This document shows, piece after piece, positions 1 through 8,797 of a stretch of 64,000 nucleotides of DNA. The stretch's first letter is position 1; each line of letters starts with the position of its first letter. The translations under genes were made by a program, and so were the position numbers. Below the pieces are notes generated by a model. That model was not told the DNA's origin, ran no database searches, and saw only the letters and a program-made list of their open reading frames with translations. The stretch lies in the NCBI GenBank assembly GCA_030681795.1, contig JAUXRG010000081.1, positions 1 through 64,000 on the forward strand, in the 5' to 3' direction. Source of the stretch: Rubrivivax sp. (GTDB taxonomy: Bacteria > Pseudomonadota > Gammaproteobacteria > Burkholderiales > Burkholderiaceae_C).

Positions 1-2
1 TT

Positions 3-434
<432 letters not shown>

Positions 435-490
435 AGACCGGGCCCACCGTGGCGATGCGGGCCGGCTCGAGGCGGCCCGTCGCCCGGCCG

Positions 491-506
491 GCGCCCTCAG
501 GGGCGC
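491..506 (+). terminator. GC hairpin after rpoD
   Basis: A 6-bp inverted repeat, GCGCCC-TCAG-GGGCGC, lies about 57 bp downstream of the rpoD stop. It lacks a T tract, so it may be a weak terminator or only an mRNA 3' end structure. Confidence 0.3.
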
Positions 507-509
507 GGC

Positions 510-525
510 TACACTCGCGCAGGCC
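510..525 (+). promoter_or_regulatory. Candidate -10 element just upstream of the cyclase gene
   Basis: TACACT at 510-515 matches TATAAT at four of six positions and ends 10 nt before the ATG at 526. Transcription would begin within about 0-5 nt of the start codon, and there is no usable Shine-Dalgarno sequence, so the transcript could be leaderless. No good -35 is visible. Confidence 0.35.
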
Positions 526-1485
526 ATGACCCGCATCTCCGACCGCACCGTCCTGTTCGCTGACTTGCGCGGCAGCACGGGCCTCTACGAGAGCCTGGGC
601 AATGCCGAAGCCACCTCGGTGGTGACGCACTGCGTGAAGGCGCTTTCGCAACCGGTGGCCGGCCACGAAGGCCATGTCGTGAAGACCCTGGGCGATGGGC
701 TGATGGCGGTCTTCGACGAGGCCCCAGACGCGATGCAGGCCGCCCTGCAAATGCACGACTTGCTCGAAGCCATGGTCTGCCGCGGCAGCGAGCGCGGCGC
801 CTCTTCGGGCCTGCGTGCGCTGCGCCTTCAGGTGGCCCTGGCGCGCGGCGAAGTCGTCGAAATGGCCGGGGATTGTTTCGGCGACGCCGTGAACGTCGCC
901 GCCCGGCTGATCGATCACGCTGGCGACAACGAGACGCTGATCACGATGGATGTGCTGGAAGGCCTGCCGCAGGACCTGCGCGGGCGCTTTCGCAGCCTGG
1001 ACAGGCTGACGCTGCGCGGCCGCGTCGAGCCGGTGCAGGTGCATGTGCTGGGCGGGCGCCGCGGGACCTGCACTGACATGGTGGCCACGCAATTCGGTGA
1101 TGTAGGAACGGTCCAGCAGCCCGACGGCCTGCGTCTGATGTGGGGCGGCAAACACCGCGTATTCGCCTGCCAGCAGATGCCCATCGTGGTGGGGCGCAGC
1201 CCGCAAGCGGCCTTCTGCGTCGATGACGCACGCGTCTCGCGCTCGCACGCACGGCTGGACTGGCACGGCGGCAGCATCCAGCTCAGCGACCTCAGCTACA
1301 ACGGCACCTACGTGCGCTTCAACGATGGCGAGATCGTCAGCCTGCGCCGGGGCAGTTGCACCCTGCACGGCAGCGGCAGCATCGGCCTGGGGGGGTCGCC
1401 CGTGGACCCGGCCTCGGCTTGCGTGAGCTTCGACGTGCTGCGCTTCGCCGACACACAACCGCAACCACTGCTGCCGTTGAGCTGA
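526..1485 (+). CDS. Class III adenylyl cyclase with C-terminal FHA domain
   Basis: This 319-residue protein is predicted to make cAMP from ATP and to bind a phosphothreonine partner. The catalytic domain spans about residues 6-170. All key class III residues are visible: metal-binding Asp13 (FADLRGST) and Asp57 (KTLGDG), adenine-selecting Lys53 and Asp116, and transition-state Asn123 and Arg127 (NVAAR). The Lys/Asp pair predicts adenylyl rather than guanylyl cyclase activity. An FHA domain follows at about residues 205-290, with the conserved GR (223-224), SRSH (238-241) and NGTY motifs. There is no signal peptide or membrane segment, so it should be cytoplasmic. The next gene is a lone receiver domain 3 bp downstream, suggesting a two-protein signalling unit. 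The trigger and the phosphoprotein ligand are unknown. Confidence 0.85.
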   Translation: MTRISDRTVLFADLRGSTGLYESLGNAEATSVVTHCVKALSQPVAGHEGHVVKTLGDGLMAVFDEAPDAMQAALQMHDLLEAMVCRGSERGASSGLRALRLQVALARGEVVEMAGDCFGDAVNVAARLIDHAGDNETLITMDVLEGLPQDLRGRFRSLDRLTLRGRVEPVQVHVLGGRRGTCTDMVATQFGDVGTVQQPDGLRLMWGGKHRVFACQQMPIVVGRSPQAAFCVDDARVSRSHARLDWHGGSIQLSDLSYNGTYVRFNDGEIVSLRRGSCTLHGSGSIGLGGSPVDPASACVSFDVLRFADTQPQPLLPLS

Positions 1486-1488
1486 GCC

Positions 1489-1869
1489 ATGCGCGTCCTG
1501 TATATCGACGACGATCGCATCAACACCCTGTTGTTCGTCGAGACCTGCCGCTTCGCTGGCGGTGTGGAGGTCGAGACGGCGGGCTCGGGCGCCGAGGCGC
1601 TGGAAGTCGCGCAGCGCTGGCGGCCCGATCTGCTGGTGATCGACCTGCACCTGCCCGACACCCTGGGCTACGACCTTCTGCCGGCCCTTCGTGCCCACTT
1701 GGCCCTGCCTGCCCTGCCGGCCTTCCTGTGCACGGCCGACGAGGCCCGGTTGGTCGCCGGGCCCGCACGCGAGGCGGGCTTCGAGGGCTGCTGGATCAAG
1801 CCGGTGGACCTGCGAACCGTCCTCGCGGAGCTGGCGCGGCGCAGCAACCCGGGCGGTGCAACACCGTGA
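1489..1869 (+). CDS. Single-domain response regulator (receiver only)
   Basis: This 126-residue CheY-like receiver has no output domain. The acidic pocket is Asp7-Asp8-Asp9, the phosphoacceptor is Asp52 (VIDLHLP), and the switch residues Thr82 (FLCTAD) and Lys104 (WIKPVD) are all present, so it should be phosphorylatable. It begins 3 bp after the cyclase-FHA gene and its TGA overlaps the GTG start of hemH, so the three genes are probably cotranscribed. No histidine kinase is adjacent. It may modulate the cyclase or relay a phosphate from a distant kinase; neither can be decided from sequence. Confidence 0.85.
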   Translation: MRVLYIDDDRINTLLFVETCRFAGGVEVETAGSGAEALEVAQRWRPDLLVIDLHLPDTLGYDLLPALRAHLALPALPAFLCTADEARLVAGPAREAGFEGCWIKPVDLRTVLAELARRSNPGGATP

Positions 1870-2957
1870 GCCTGCGGCCCGAGCCCGCGCACCGACACGG
1901 CCAGCCGGCACGCACCGCCGTGCTGCTGGTCAACCTGGGCACGCCCGACGCACCCACGGCGCCGGCCCTGCGCCGTTACCTGGCCGAGTTCCTCAGCGAC
2001 CCGCGCGTGGTCGAGATTCCGCGCCTGGCCTGGTGGCCCATCCTGCACGGCATCATCCTGCGCACCCGACCGGCGCGTTCGGCTGCCAAGTACGCCTCCA
2101 TCTGGTCCCCCGAGGGGTCGCCGCTGGCGACCTGGACCGCGCGCCAGACCGAAGGCGTGGCCAGCCGGCTGGCCGCCGCAGGCCATGAATTGCGGGTTCG
2201 CCACGCCATGCGCTACGGCAAGCCTTCCCTGCCCGACGTGCTGGACGCGTTGCGCGCCGAAGGGGCCACGCGGGTGCTCGTCGTGCCGCTGTACCCGCAG
2301 TACGCCGCGGCCACCACGGCCAGCGTGTGCGACAGGGTCATGCAGTGGGCCTTGAAGGCGCGGCGCGTGCCCGAGTTTCGCTTCCTCACCGAGTACCACG
2401 ACGACCCCGGGTATATCGCCGCGCTGGCCGAACGCCTGCTGGCGCATTGGGCCGAGCATGGCCGCGCCGAGAAACTGGTGCTCAGCTTTCACGGCCTGCC
2501 CGAACGCTCGCTGCGCCTGGGCGACCCTTACCACTGCCAGTGCCACAAGACCGCCCGCCTGCTGGCCGAGCGCCTGGGCCTGGGCCCGGGCGAGATGCTC
2601 GTCACCTTTCAGAGCCGCTTCGGCAAGGCCCGGTGGCTGCAACCCTATACCGAGCCCACGCTTCGCGCGCTTGCGGCCCAGGGCGTCAAGCGCGTGGACG
2701 TGGCCTGCCCGGGCTTCCTGGCCGATTGCCTGGAGACGCTCGAGGAGATCGCCCAGGAGGCGCGCGACGCGTTCCTGGAAGCGGGCGGCGAGCAGTTCCG
2801 CTACGTGCCCTGCCTGAACGACGACCCCGCATGGATTTCCGCCCTCACCTCGCTGTGCGAGCGCCACCTGCAAGGCTGGGACACCCGGGCCGCCCCCGAC
2901 GCTGCCACGCTCGCCGCCCAGCGCGGGCGCGCGCTGGCCCTGGGCGCCACCGACTGA
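1866..2957 (+). CDS. hemH: Ferrochelatase
   Basis: Inserts Fe2+ into protoporphyrin IX in the last step of heme synthesis. The 363-residue length is typical. Family motifs are present in order: LLVNLGTPDAPT near the N terminus, the catalytic histidine in LSFHGLPERS, TFQSRFG, and the conserved glutamate in CPGFLADCLETLEEI. The open frame runs further upstream, but the GTG at 1866 overlaps the receiver stop (GTGA) and places the family N terminus correctly, so it is chosen as a coupled start. The gene converges on tctA with only 4 bp between stop codons, leaving no room for a dedicated terminator. Confidence 0.95.
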   Translation: MSLRPEPAHRHGQPARTAVLLVNLGTPDAPTAPALRRYLAEFLSDPRVVEIPRLAWWPILHGIILRTRPARSAAKYASIWSPEGSPLATWTARQTEGVASRLAAAGHELRVRHAMRYGKPSLPDVLDALRAEGATRVLVVPLYPQYAAATTASVCDRVMQWALKARRVPEFRFLTEYHDDPGYIAALAERLLAHWAEHGRAEKLVLSFHGLPERSLRLGDPYHCQCHKTARLLAERLGLGPGEMLVTFQSRFGKARWLQPYTEPTLRALAAQGVKRVDVACPGFLADCLETLEEIAQEARDAFLEAGGEQFRYVPCLNDDPAWISALTSLCERHLQGWDTRAAPDAATLAAQRGRALALGATD

Positions 2958-2961
2958 ATCC

Positions 2962-4458
2962 TCAAGCGGCCCGGCGCCGCAGCGCCAGCAGGCGCGGCAG
3001 CAGCAGCACTGCCACCACGATGGCCAGCAACAGCGCCGACATCGGACGCTGCACGAACACACCCCAGTGGCCTTCGCCGATGGACAGCGCGTTGCGCATC
3101 TGCGCCTCGGCCAGCGGGCCGAGGATCATGCCCACGATCACCGGTGCGGTCGGGAAGTCGAAGCGCCGCATCAGCACCCCCAGCACGCCGATGCCCAACA
3201 TCAGGAACAGATCGAATGCGCTCTGGCGCATGCCGTAGACGCCGATGGTGGCGAAGATCAGGATGCCGGCGTAGAGCTGCGGCCGCGGGATGTTCAGCAG
3301 CTTGACCCACATGCCGACCAGCGGCAGGTTCAATACCAGCAGCATCACGTTGCCGATATACAGGCTGGCGATCAGCGCCCACACCAGCGAAGAGCTCGTC
3401 TGGAACAGCTGTGGCCCGGCGTTGATGCCGTAGTTCTGCAGCGCGCTCAGCAGGATGGCGGCCGTCACCGAAGTCGGGATGCCCAGCGTGAGCAGCGGCA
3501 CCAGGGTGCCCGTGACCGCGGCATTGTTGGCCGCCTCGGGGCCGGCCACGCCTTCGATGGCGCCGGTGGTGCCGAACTCCTGCGGATGCCGGCTGAGCTT
3601 GCGCTCGATGCCATAGCTCAGGAAGGTCGGGATCTCCGTGCCGCCTGCCGGGATGGTGCCGAAGGGGAATCCGATGAACGTGCCGCGCAACCAGGCCGGC
3701 CACGACCGCCTCCAGTCCGCGCGTGTCATGTGCACCGAGCCCATGCGGTTGAGCTGTTGTTCGCTGCGACCTTCGTACAGTGCGGTGTACAGGCATTCAC
3801 CCACCGCAAACAGGCCCACGGCCACGAGCACCACCTCGATGCCATCCATGAACTCGGGGACGCCGCCGGTGTAGCGCGCCTGGCCGGTGATCTGGTCCAG
3901 CCCCACCAGGCCCAGTGCCAGGCCGATGAACAGTGCGGTCATGCCGCGCAGCGTGCTCTTGCCGAGCACCGCACTCACGGTGGTAAAGGCCACCAGCATG
4001 AGCATGAAGTACTCGGGCGGGCCGAGCAGCACCGCGTAGTGGGCCACGACGGGCGCGAACAGGGTCACCAGCACGGTGGCGATGGTGCCGGCCACGAAAG
4101 AGCCGATGGCCGAAGTGGCCAGCGCCGCGCCGGCGCGGCCGCTCTTGGCCATCTTGAACCCCTCGAGCGCCGTGACCATGGTGCCGGTCTCGCCGGGGGT
4201 ATTGAGCAGGATCGAGGTGGTGCTGCCGCCGTACATCGCGCCGTAGTAAATGCCGGCGAAGAAGATCATGCTCGCCGTGGGTTCCACCTGCGCCGTGATC
4301 GGCAGCAGCATCGCCACGGTGACCGCCGGGCCCAGGCCAGGCAGCACGCCGATGCCCGTGCCCAAGGCGCAGCCGACGAAGGCCCACATCAGATTGATCG
4401 GCGTGCCGGCGGTGGCGAATCCGGCCAGCAGCTGGTTCCAGATCTCGACCGTGCCCAT
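2962..4458 (-). CDS. tctA: Tripartite tricarboxylate transporter, large membrane subunit TctA
   Basis: This 498-residue polytopic inner membrane protein forms the permease of a TctABC secondary transporter for tricarboxylates or related carboxylates. The N-terminal half carries the family signature regions ([42 protein letters not shown]) and the second half repeats the pattern ([15 protein letters not shown]). About a dozen hydrophobic segments are visible. Its ATG follows the tctB stop directly (TAGATG), so translation is coupled to tctB. Substrate cannot be told from sequence; the family includes citrate, tartrate and terephthalate systems. Confidence 0.95.
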   Translation of the reverse strand: MGTVEIWNQLLAGFATAGTPINLMWAFVGCALGTGIGVLPGLGPAVTVAMLLPITAQVEPTASMIFFAGIYYGAMYGGSTTSILLNTPGETGTMVTALEGFKMAKSGRAGAALATSAIGSFVAGTIATVLVTLFAPVVAHYAVLLGPPEYFMLMLVAFTTVSAVLGKSTLRGMTALFIGLALGLVGLDQITGQARYTGGVPEFMDGIEVVLVAVGLFAVGECLYTALYEGRSEQQLNRMGSVHMTRADWRRSWPAWLRGTFIGFPFGTIPAGGTEIPTFLSYGIERKLSRHPQEFGTTGAIEGVAGPEAANNAAVTGTLVPLLTLGIPTSVTAAILLSALQNYGINAGPQLFQTSSSLVWALIASLYIGNVMLLVLNLPLVGMWVKLLNIPRPQLYAGILIFATIGVYGMRQSAFDLFLMLGIGVLGVLMRRFDFPTAPVIVGMILGPLAEAQMRNALSIGEGHWGVFVQRPMSALLLAIVVAVLLLPRLLALRRRAA

Positions 4459-4971
4459 CTAGAGCCACCCGCCACTGGTGAGGCCGGGCAGGTTGATGGC
4501 CAACACCTTGGTGAACAGCCAGAACGCCGGTGCGGCAATCAGGAAGCCGGTGACGAAATCCAGCACCAGCCCGCGTGACCCGCCTTGCGGCTTGCCTTCC
4601 GCGCCGCGCAGCCCGCGCACCGCCAGCATGAAGCAGAGCGTGCAGCTCAGGATGAAACCCAGCACGGTGATCAGCGCGGCATTGGCGGCCACGCCCGCGG
4701 CCACCCAGGCCAGCGCGCGCCAGTCGCCGCGCGCGCCGCCCGAAGCCGGCTCCATGTCGCGCCAGCCCCCGCGGCGCGCCTGGTCGATCAGCCAAAGGCC
4801 GCAGACCATGAGCACCGCAGCCACCACCCAGGGCAGGAAATTGGGGCCCACGCCGGCATAGCCCGCCGCGGAGGGAATGGCCACGGCGCCAGCGGCCAGC
4901 AGCGCGCCGACGAGCACGGCGCCCGCCCCTATGAATATCTGGTGCCGCTGCGCGGCCTGCAGGTCATGCAT
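4459..4971 (-). CDS. tctB: Tripartite tricarboxylate transporter, small membrane subunit TctB
   Basis: The 170-residue small membrane subunit partners TctA. Four hydrophobic segments are visible, at about residues 12-33, 43-60, 87-125 (two close together) and near the C terminus. The start at 4971 (MHDLQAAQRH) is chosen because AGGAGA lies 7 nt upstream; the frame is open further upstream but has no family-like sequence there. It is preceded by a 130-bp gap with a strong hairpin that separates it from tctC, and its stop abuts the tctA start. Confidence 0.88.
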   Translation of the reverse strand: MHDLQAAQRHQIFIGAGAVLVGALLAAGAVAIPSAAGYAGVGPNFLPWVVAAVLMVCGLWLIDQARRGGWRDMEPASGGARGDWRALAWVAAGVAANAALITVLGFILSCTLCFMLAVRGLRGAEGKPQGGSRGLVLDFVTGFLIAAPAFWLFTKVLAINLPGLTSGGWL

Positions 4972-5065
4972 GCGTTCGGTCTCCTGCGTTGAAGGACAAA
5001 CGGGGCGCAGGAAACCGCCCGGTGCAGCCTCAGCTCTCGCCGCGGAGGGCTCGGACCTTCGTAGG

Positions 5066-5095
5066 CGCCAGGCCCTGCGCAGGCAGGCCCTGGCG
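5066..5095 (-). other. Intercistronic hairpin between tctC and tctB
   Basis: An interrupted inverted repeat: 7-bp arms CGCCAGG (5066-5072) and CCTGGCG (5089-5095) enclose a single mismatch and a second 5-bp stem, CCTGC/GCAGG, with a 4-nt loop. It lies just downstream of the tctC stop. There is no T tract. By analogy with other binding-protein operons it may protect the upstream tctC message or attenuate read-through, giving more receptor than permease; this is inference. Confidence 0.55.
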
Positions 5096-5101
5096 TGCGA
5101 C

Positions 5102-6061
5102 TCAGACCAGGCCGGCCTTGACCATGGTGGCGCGCAGGCCGGCCATGTCGTTGTCGACGAAGTCCTCGAAGGCCTTGCCGGCCAGGAATGCCGGCGTCCA
5201 GTTGTTCTTCTCCAAGGATTCGGCCCAGCTCTTGGTCTTGGTGGCCTTGGCAACCATGTCCACGAGCGCCTTCTTCTGCGCGTCGGTGATGCCCGCAGCG
5301 CCATAGACACCGCGCCAGTTGCCGATCTCGACGTTGATGCCCTGCTCCTTGAGGGTGGGCACGTTGATGCCCTTCTGGCGTGCGGCGGAGGTCACGCCGA
5401 TGGCCCTCATCTTGCCCGCCTCGATATAGGTCTGGAACTCGCTGTAACCGCTGCCGCCCACCGTGACGTTGCCCCCCAGGATGGCCGCGGTGGCTTCGCC
5501 GCCGCCGCGGAAGGGCACATAGTTGATGCGTGTCGGGTCCACGCCGACCTCGCGCGCGATCATGGCAATTGCGATGTGCTCGGTGGAGCCCGCCGATCCG
5601 CCGCCCCACTTGACGCTGGCCGGGTCCTTCTTCATCTGCGCCACCACGTCGGCCATGGTCTTGAACGGCGAGTTGCCGGGCAGCACGAAGACGTTGTATT
5701 CCGTGGTCAGGCGGGCGATCGGCGTGACCTGCGTCACCGACACCGGCGGCTTGTTGCGGATGATGCCGCCCAGCATCACCGCACCCATCACCATCAGCGC
5801 GTGCGGATCGCCCTTGGAGGCGTTGAAGAATTGCGCCAGGCCGATGGCCCCGGCCGCGCCGCCCTTGTTCTCATACGTCACCGCGGTGGCCACGCCGGCC
5901 TCCTGCAGCGCCTTGCCCAGGGCACGGCCGGTGGCATCCCAGCCGCCGCCCGGGTTGGCGGGGATCATCATCTTCAGATTGGCGGCGGCGCGGGCCGACA
6001 ACGGCAGCGTGCCCGCAGCAGCCAGGGCGGCCAGGCTCTTGAGAAAGGTGTCGCGGCGCAT
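5102..6061 (-). CDS. tctC: Bug-family periplasmic carboxylate-binding receptor TctC
   Basis: A 319-residue extracytoplasmic solute receptor of the tripartite tricarboxylate transporter family, highly expanded in Burkholderiales. The N terminus is an export signal with an early twin arginine (MRRDTFLKS), a hydrophobic core and likely cleavage after SARA. The twin arginine resembles a Tat motif but has one extra residue before FLK, so Sec export is equally possible. The mature protein has the expected PANPGGGWD ligand loop and ENKGGAAGAIG motif. AAGGAGA lies upstream of the ATG. It is first in the tctCBA operon and divergent from tctDE. Confidence 0.93.
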   Translation of the reverse strand: MRRDTFLKSLAALAAAGTLPLSARAAANLKMMIPANPGGGWDATGRALGKALQEAGVATAVTYENKGGAAGAIGLAQFFNASKGDPHALMVMGAVMLGGIIRNKPPVSVTQVTPIARLTTEYNVFVLPGNSPFKTMADVVAQMKKDPASVKWGGGSAGSTEHIAIAMIAREVGVDPTRINYVPFRGGGEATAAILGGNVTVGGSGYSEFQTYIEAGKMRAIGVTSAARQKGINVPTLKEQGINVEIGNWRGVYGAAGITDAQKKALVDMVAKATKTKSWAESLEKNNWTPAFLAGKAFEDFVDNDMAGLRATMVKAGLV

Positions 6062-6183
6062 CTGCAGTCTCCTTGGGGGGTGTTTGAAAATCCTGGCCCG
6101 ATGATTGCCAGACCGGCTGTCAGTCCGCTGTCGCGGACCCCCGAGGAATCACCTAGGCAGGCTTGTCGATAATTCGCTGGTTC
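6062..6183. promoter_or_regulatory. Divergent control region tctC / tctD
   Basis: This 122-bp region must hold promoters for tctCBA (-) and tctDE (+). It contains a perfect 6-bp inverted repeat, GTCCGC-TGTC-GCGGAC, at 6123-6138, a plausible TctD operator, and the hexamer GATAAT at 6168-6173, 10 nt before the tctD ATG. No Shine-Dalgarno sequence precedes tctD. Operator function is inferred from position only. Confidence 0.4.
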
Positions 6184-6861
6184 ATGAAGCTGCTGCTGAT
6201 CGAAGACAACACCGCCATGCAGACCACCCTGCAGCGCAGCTTCGAGCGCCGCGGCATGCAGGTCGTGCTGTGCGGCGACGGCAACCGGGCGCTCGACCGC
6301 TGGCGCGCCAGCATGCCCGAGGTGGTGCTGCTGGACCTGAGCCTGCCCGGGCAGGACGGCCTGAGCGTGCTGGCCGCGGCACGTGCCGAGGGCCTGACCA
6401 CGCCGGTGCTCATCCTGACCGCCCGCGGCACGGTGGGGGACCGCGTGCTGGGGCTGGACAGCGGCGCCGACGATTACCTGGCCAAACCCTTCGACCTGGA
6501 CGAGCTCGAAGCCCGCGTGCGCGCGCTGGCCCGACGCGGCGCCGGTGCGCGCGGCGGCGAGGCGCTGACGATCGAGTTCTGTGGCCTGCGTTGCGACGCC
6601 GCCAGCGGCGCGGTCTACCTGCGCGGCCGGGCCCTGGATCTCACGGCACGCGAAGCGGCGCTGCTGCGTGCGCTGCTCACCCGCCCCGGCCATGCAGTGG
6701 CCAAGGAACGCTTGAGCCATCTGGTCTTTGCCGGCGAGGCCGAGGTGCTGCCCGACGCCATCGAGGTGGTGGTCTACCGCCTGCGCAAGAAGCTCGCAGG
6801 CACGACGGCGCAGCTGGTCACGTTGCGCGGGCTGGGCTACTTGCTGAAGGATGGCGCTTGA
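6184..6861 (+). CDS. tctD: OmpR-family response regulator TctD
   Basis: A 225-residue DNA-binding response regulator. The N-terminal receiver has Glu7/Asp8, the phosphoacceptor Asp51 (LLDLSLPG), Thr near residue 79 (LTARG) and Lys in LAKPFD. The C-terminal winged helix (about 125-225) ends in the typical VVVYRLRKKL recognition region and RGLGYLLK. The ATG at 6184 fits the family N terminus (MKLLLIEDN); an in-frame TTG at 6163 is an alternative. The gene overlaps tctE and is divergent from tctCBA, matching the classical arrangement in which TctD/TctE respond to the carboxylate substrate. Confidence 0.9.
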   Translation: MKLLLIEDNTAMQTTLQRSFERRGMQVVLCGDGNRALDRWRASMPEVVLLDLSLPGQDGLSVLAAARAEGLTTPVLILTARGTVGDRVLGLDSGADDYLAKPFDLDELEARVRALARRGAGARGGEALTIEFCGLRCDAASGAVYLRGRALDLTAREAALLRALLTRPGHAVAKERLSHLVFAGEAEVLPDAIEVVVYRLRKKLAGTTAQLVTLRGLGYLLKDGA

Positions 6862-8279
6862 GCACCGTCCCGCGCCCCTCTCTTCGCCCCTCCCTGCGGC
6901 GCTTCCTGCTGCTGGGCATCCTGGGGCCGGTGCTGGCCGTGGTGGCCATCAACACCGCCAGCCAGTATGCGCAGGCCCTGGCGGCCGCCGACACCGCGTA
7001 CGACCGCACCTTGCTCGCATCGGCCAAGGCCATCGGCGAACTCCTGGTCGTCAGCGTCGACAACGGCACCCCGCGCCTGCGCTCCACCGTACCCCACAGC
7101 GCGCTGGAAGCCTTCGAGGCCGACAACCGCAGCCGCATGTACTACAAGGTGGCGGGATTCGGGGGCGAAATCGTCTCGGGTTTCGACGACCTGCCCGCGG
7201 CCCAGCCCGACTCCGGCCAGCCCAATGTCTACGCCGCGCTGGTCCGGTTCTACGACGACCGCTACCGTGGCGAGCCGGTGCGCATGGCGGTGCTGCTGCA
7301 GCCGGTGGCGGGCCTGGCCGGCCGGGGCATGGCCACCATCCAGGTGGCCGAAACGCTGGAGCTGCGCCACACCCTGGCCCGGCAGCTGCTCGCTCAAACG
7401 CTTTGGCAACAGGCCTTGCTGCTGGTGGTGATCGCGCTGGTGGTGGTGGTCGTGGTGCAGCGGGCCACCCGGCCGGTGCGCGAGTTGAGCCTGCGCCTGC
7501 AAGCGCGCGCCGCGACCGACCTCTCGCCGCTGCCCAGCGCGGATGCCCCGCGCGAGCTGCAGCCCATCGTCGAGGCCACCAACGCCGTGATGGCCCGCCT
7601 GGCGCAGCTGCTGGAAGACCAGAAGCGCTTCGTGCGCGACGCGGCGCACCAGCTGCGCACGCCGCTGGCGGTGTTGAAGACGCAAGTCCAATCGGCACGC
7701 CGCGGCGATGTCGGCCCGGAGCAGGCGCTGGCCGAGATCGGCACCACGGTCGAGCGCGCCACCGAGCTGGCCAACCAGATGCTGGCGCTGGCCAGGGTCG
7801 AGCAGTTGCGCCAGCAGGGCGTCCCGCCCGTCACGGACTGGGACCCGACGCTGCGCGCGGTGGCGCTGGATGTCTCGGCGCTGATCGCGCAGGGCCGGAT
7901 CGACTTCGAGATCGAGACCCTGCCCGCACCGGTGCGCGCCCACGAATGGGCGCTGCGCGAGCTCACGCGCAATCTGCTGCACAACGCCATCCAGCACACG
8001 CCGCCCGGTGGCCGGCTGGCGCTGCGGCTGGAGGTCGACGCAGGCCACGCGGTACTCACCGTGGCCGACGGCGGCCCCGGCATTTCCGCCGCGCAGCGGC
8101 AACTGCTGTTCCAGCCCTTTGCCGCCGGCGGCAACCGGGGCGGCTCGGGCCTGGGCCTGGCGATCTGCCGCGAGATCGTGCAGGCCCTGGGCGGCCGCAT
8201 CGAGCTCGTCAACCGCGAGCGCGGCGGCCGCATCGAAGGGCTGGACGCCATCGTGCGGCTGCCGCTGGAGGCCGTATGA
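6858..8279 (+). CDS. tctE: Sensor histidine kinase TctE
   Basis: A 473-residue membrane histidine kinase. The first membrane segment is at about residues 15-33 and the second at about 178-198; between them is a periplasmic sensor domain of roughly 140 residues. The H box contains the phosphorylated His264 (AAHQLRTPLAVL), followed by the N box (RNLLHNAIQHT), G1 (VADGGPGI) and G2 (GGSGLGLAI). The TTG start overlaps the tctD stop (TTGA) and is preceded by AAGGA, so it is chosen over frames open further upstream. The expected ligand is a di- or tricarboxylate, by homology and by the neighbouring transporter. Confidence 0.92.
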   Translation: MSTVPRPSLRPSLRRFLLLGILGPVLAVVAINTASQYAQALAAADTAYDRTLLASAKAIGELLVVSVDNGTPRLRSTVPHSALEAFEADNRSRMYYKVAGFGGEIVSGFDDLPAAQPDSGQPNVYAALVRFYDDRYRGEPVRMAVLLQPVAGLAGRGMATIQVAETLELRHTLARQLLAQTLWQQALLLVVIALVVVVVVQRATRPVRELSLRLQARAATDLSPLPSADAPRELQPIVEATNAVMARLAQLLEDQKRFVRDAAHQLRTPLAVLKTQVQSARRGDVGPEQALAEIGTTVERATELANQMLALARVEQLRQQGVPPVTDWDPTLRAVALDVSALIAQGRIDFEIETLPAPVRAHEWALRELTRNLLHNAIQHTPPGGRLALRLEVDAGHAVLTVADGGPGISAAQRQLLFQPFAAGGNRGGSGLGLAICREIVQALGGRIELVNRERGGRIEGLDAIVRLPLEAV

Positions 8280-8683
8280 GCGACGCACGGGTGCGGCTCG
8301 ACAAGTGGCTGTGGGCGGCCCGTTTCTACAAGACCCGTGCCATGGCCGCCGACGAAGCCGGCCGCGGCCGCATCAGCGTCAACGGTCAGGTGGCCAAGGC
8401 TTCGCGCGAGATCAAACCCGCTGACGTGGTGCTGCTGCGCCAGGGCCCGGTGCAGCGCACGGTGGTCGTGCGGGGCCTGTCCCCGGTCCGCGGACCCGCC
8501 ACGGTGGCCCAGGCGCTGTACGAGGAGACGGCCGAGAGCCTGGCCGCCAGGCAGCTCGCGGCCGAGGCGCGCCGACTCGCCGCCGAGCCCGCGGGCACCA
8601 TCGAGCAGGGTCGCCCGACCAAGCGCGACCGTCGCAAGCTGGCCGACTGGCAGCGCTGGAGCGCAAGCGCAGACGACGCGTAG
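8276..8683 (+). CDS. hslR: S4-domain RNA-binding heat shock protein Hsp15
   Basis: This 135-residue protein has an S4 RNA-binding domain at about residues 6-65 (VRLDKWLWAARFYKTRAMA... ISVNGQVAK), followed by a basic C-terminal region (GRPTKRDRRKLADWQRW), as in Hsp15. In E. coli Hsp15 binds stalled 50S subunits carrying nascent chains and helps recycle them. Its ATG overlaps the tctE stop (ATGA). It sits directly upstream of grpE-dnaK-dnaJ and so is next to a heat-shock operon, although its translation is coupled to tctE. Confidence 0.88.
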   Translation: MSDARVRLDKWLWAARFYKTRAMAADEAGRGRISVNGQVAKASREIKPADVVLLRQGPVQRTVVVRGLSPVRGPATVAQALYEETAESLAARQLAAEARRLAAEPAGTIEQGRPTKRDRRKLADWQRWSASADDA

Positions 8684-8742
8684 CGCGACCGTCGAGGGAC
8701 CCGAGGGCCGGCTCCAACTGCCTTGGGGCACCTGCGGTGCCT

Positions 8743-8770
8743 CTTGAAACCCCGGTTTCCGGCCTCAGGT
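8743..8770 (+). promoter_or_regulatory. Candidate sigma32 promoter of grpE
   Basis: CTTGAAA at 8743-8749 is a perfect match to the sigma32 -35 core. After a 13-nt spacer, CCTCAGGT at 8763-8770 resembles the CCCCATnT -10. The predicted start of transcription is near 8776, immediately before grpE. Confidence 0.7.
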
Positions 8771-8797
8771 GCGCGGATGAAGCTTTTTTTCACAGCC

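Noticed and set aside
1356..1865. Upstream extension of hemH through the receiver gene, suggesting a fusion
   Set aside because: The added region is an out-of-frame reading of the receiver with no domain; the GTG at 1866 fits ferrochelatase length and overlaps the receiver stop.
5036..5101. Small gene between tctC and tctB
   Set aside because: The gap has no start with a ribosome binding site and is dominated by a hairpin.
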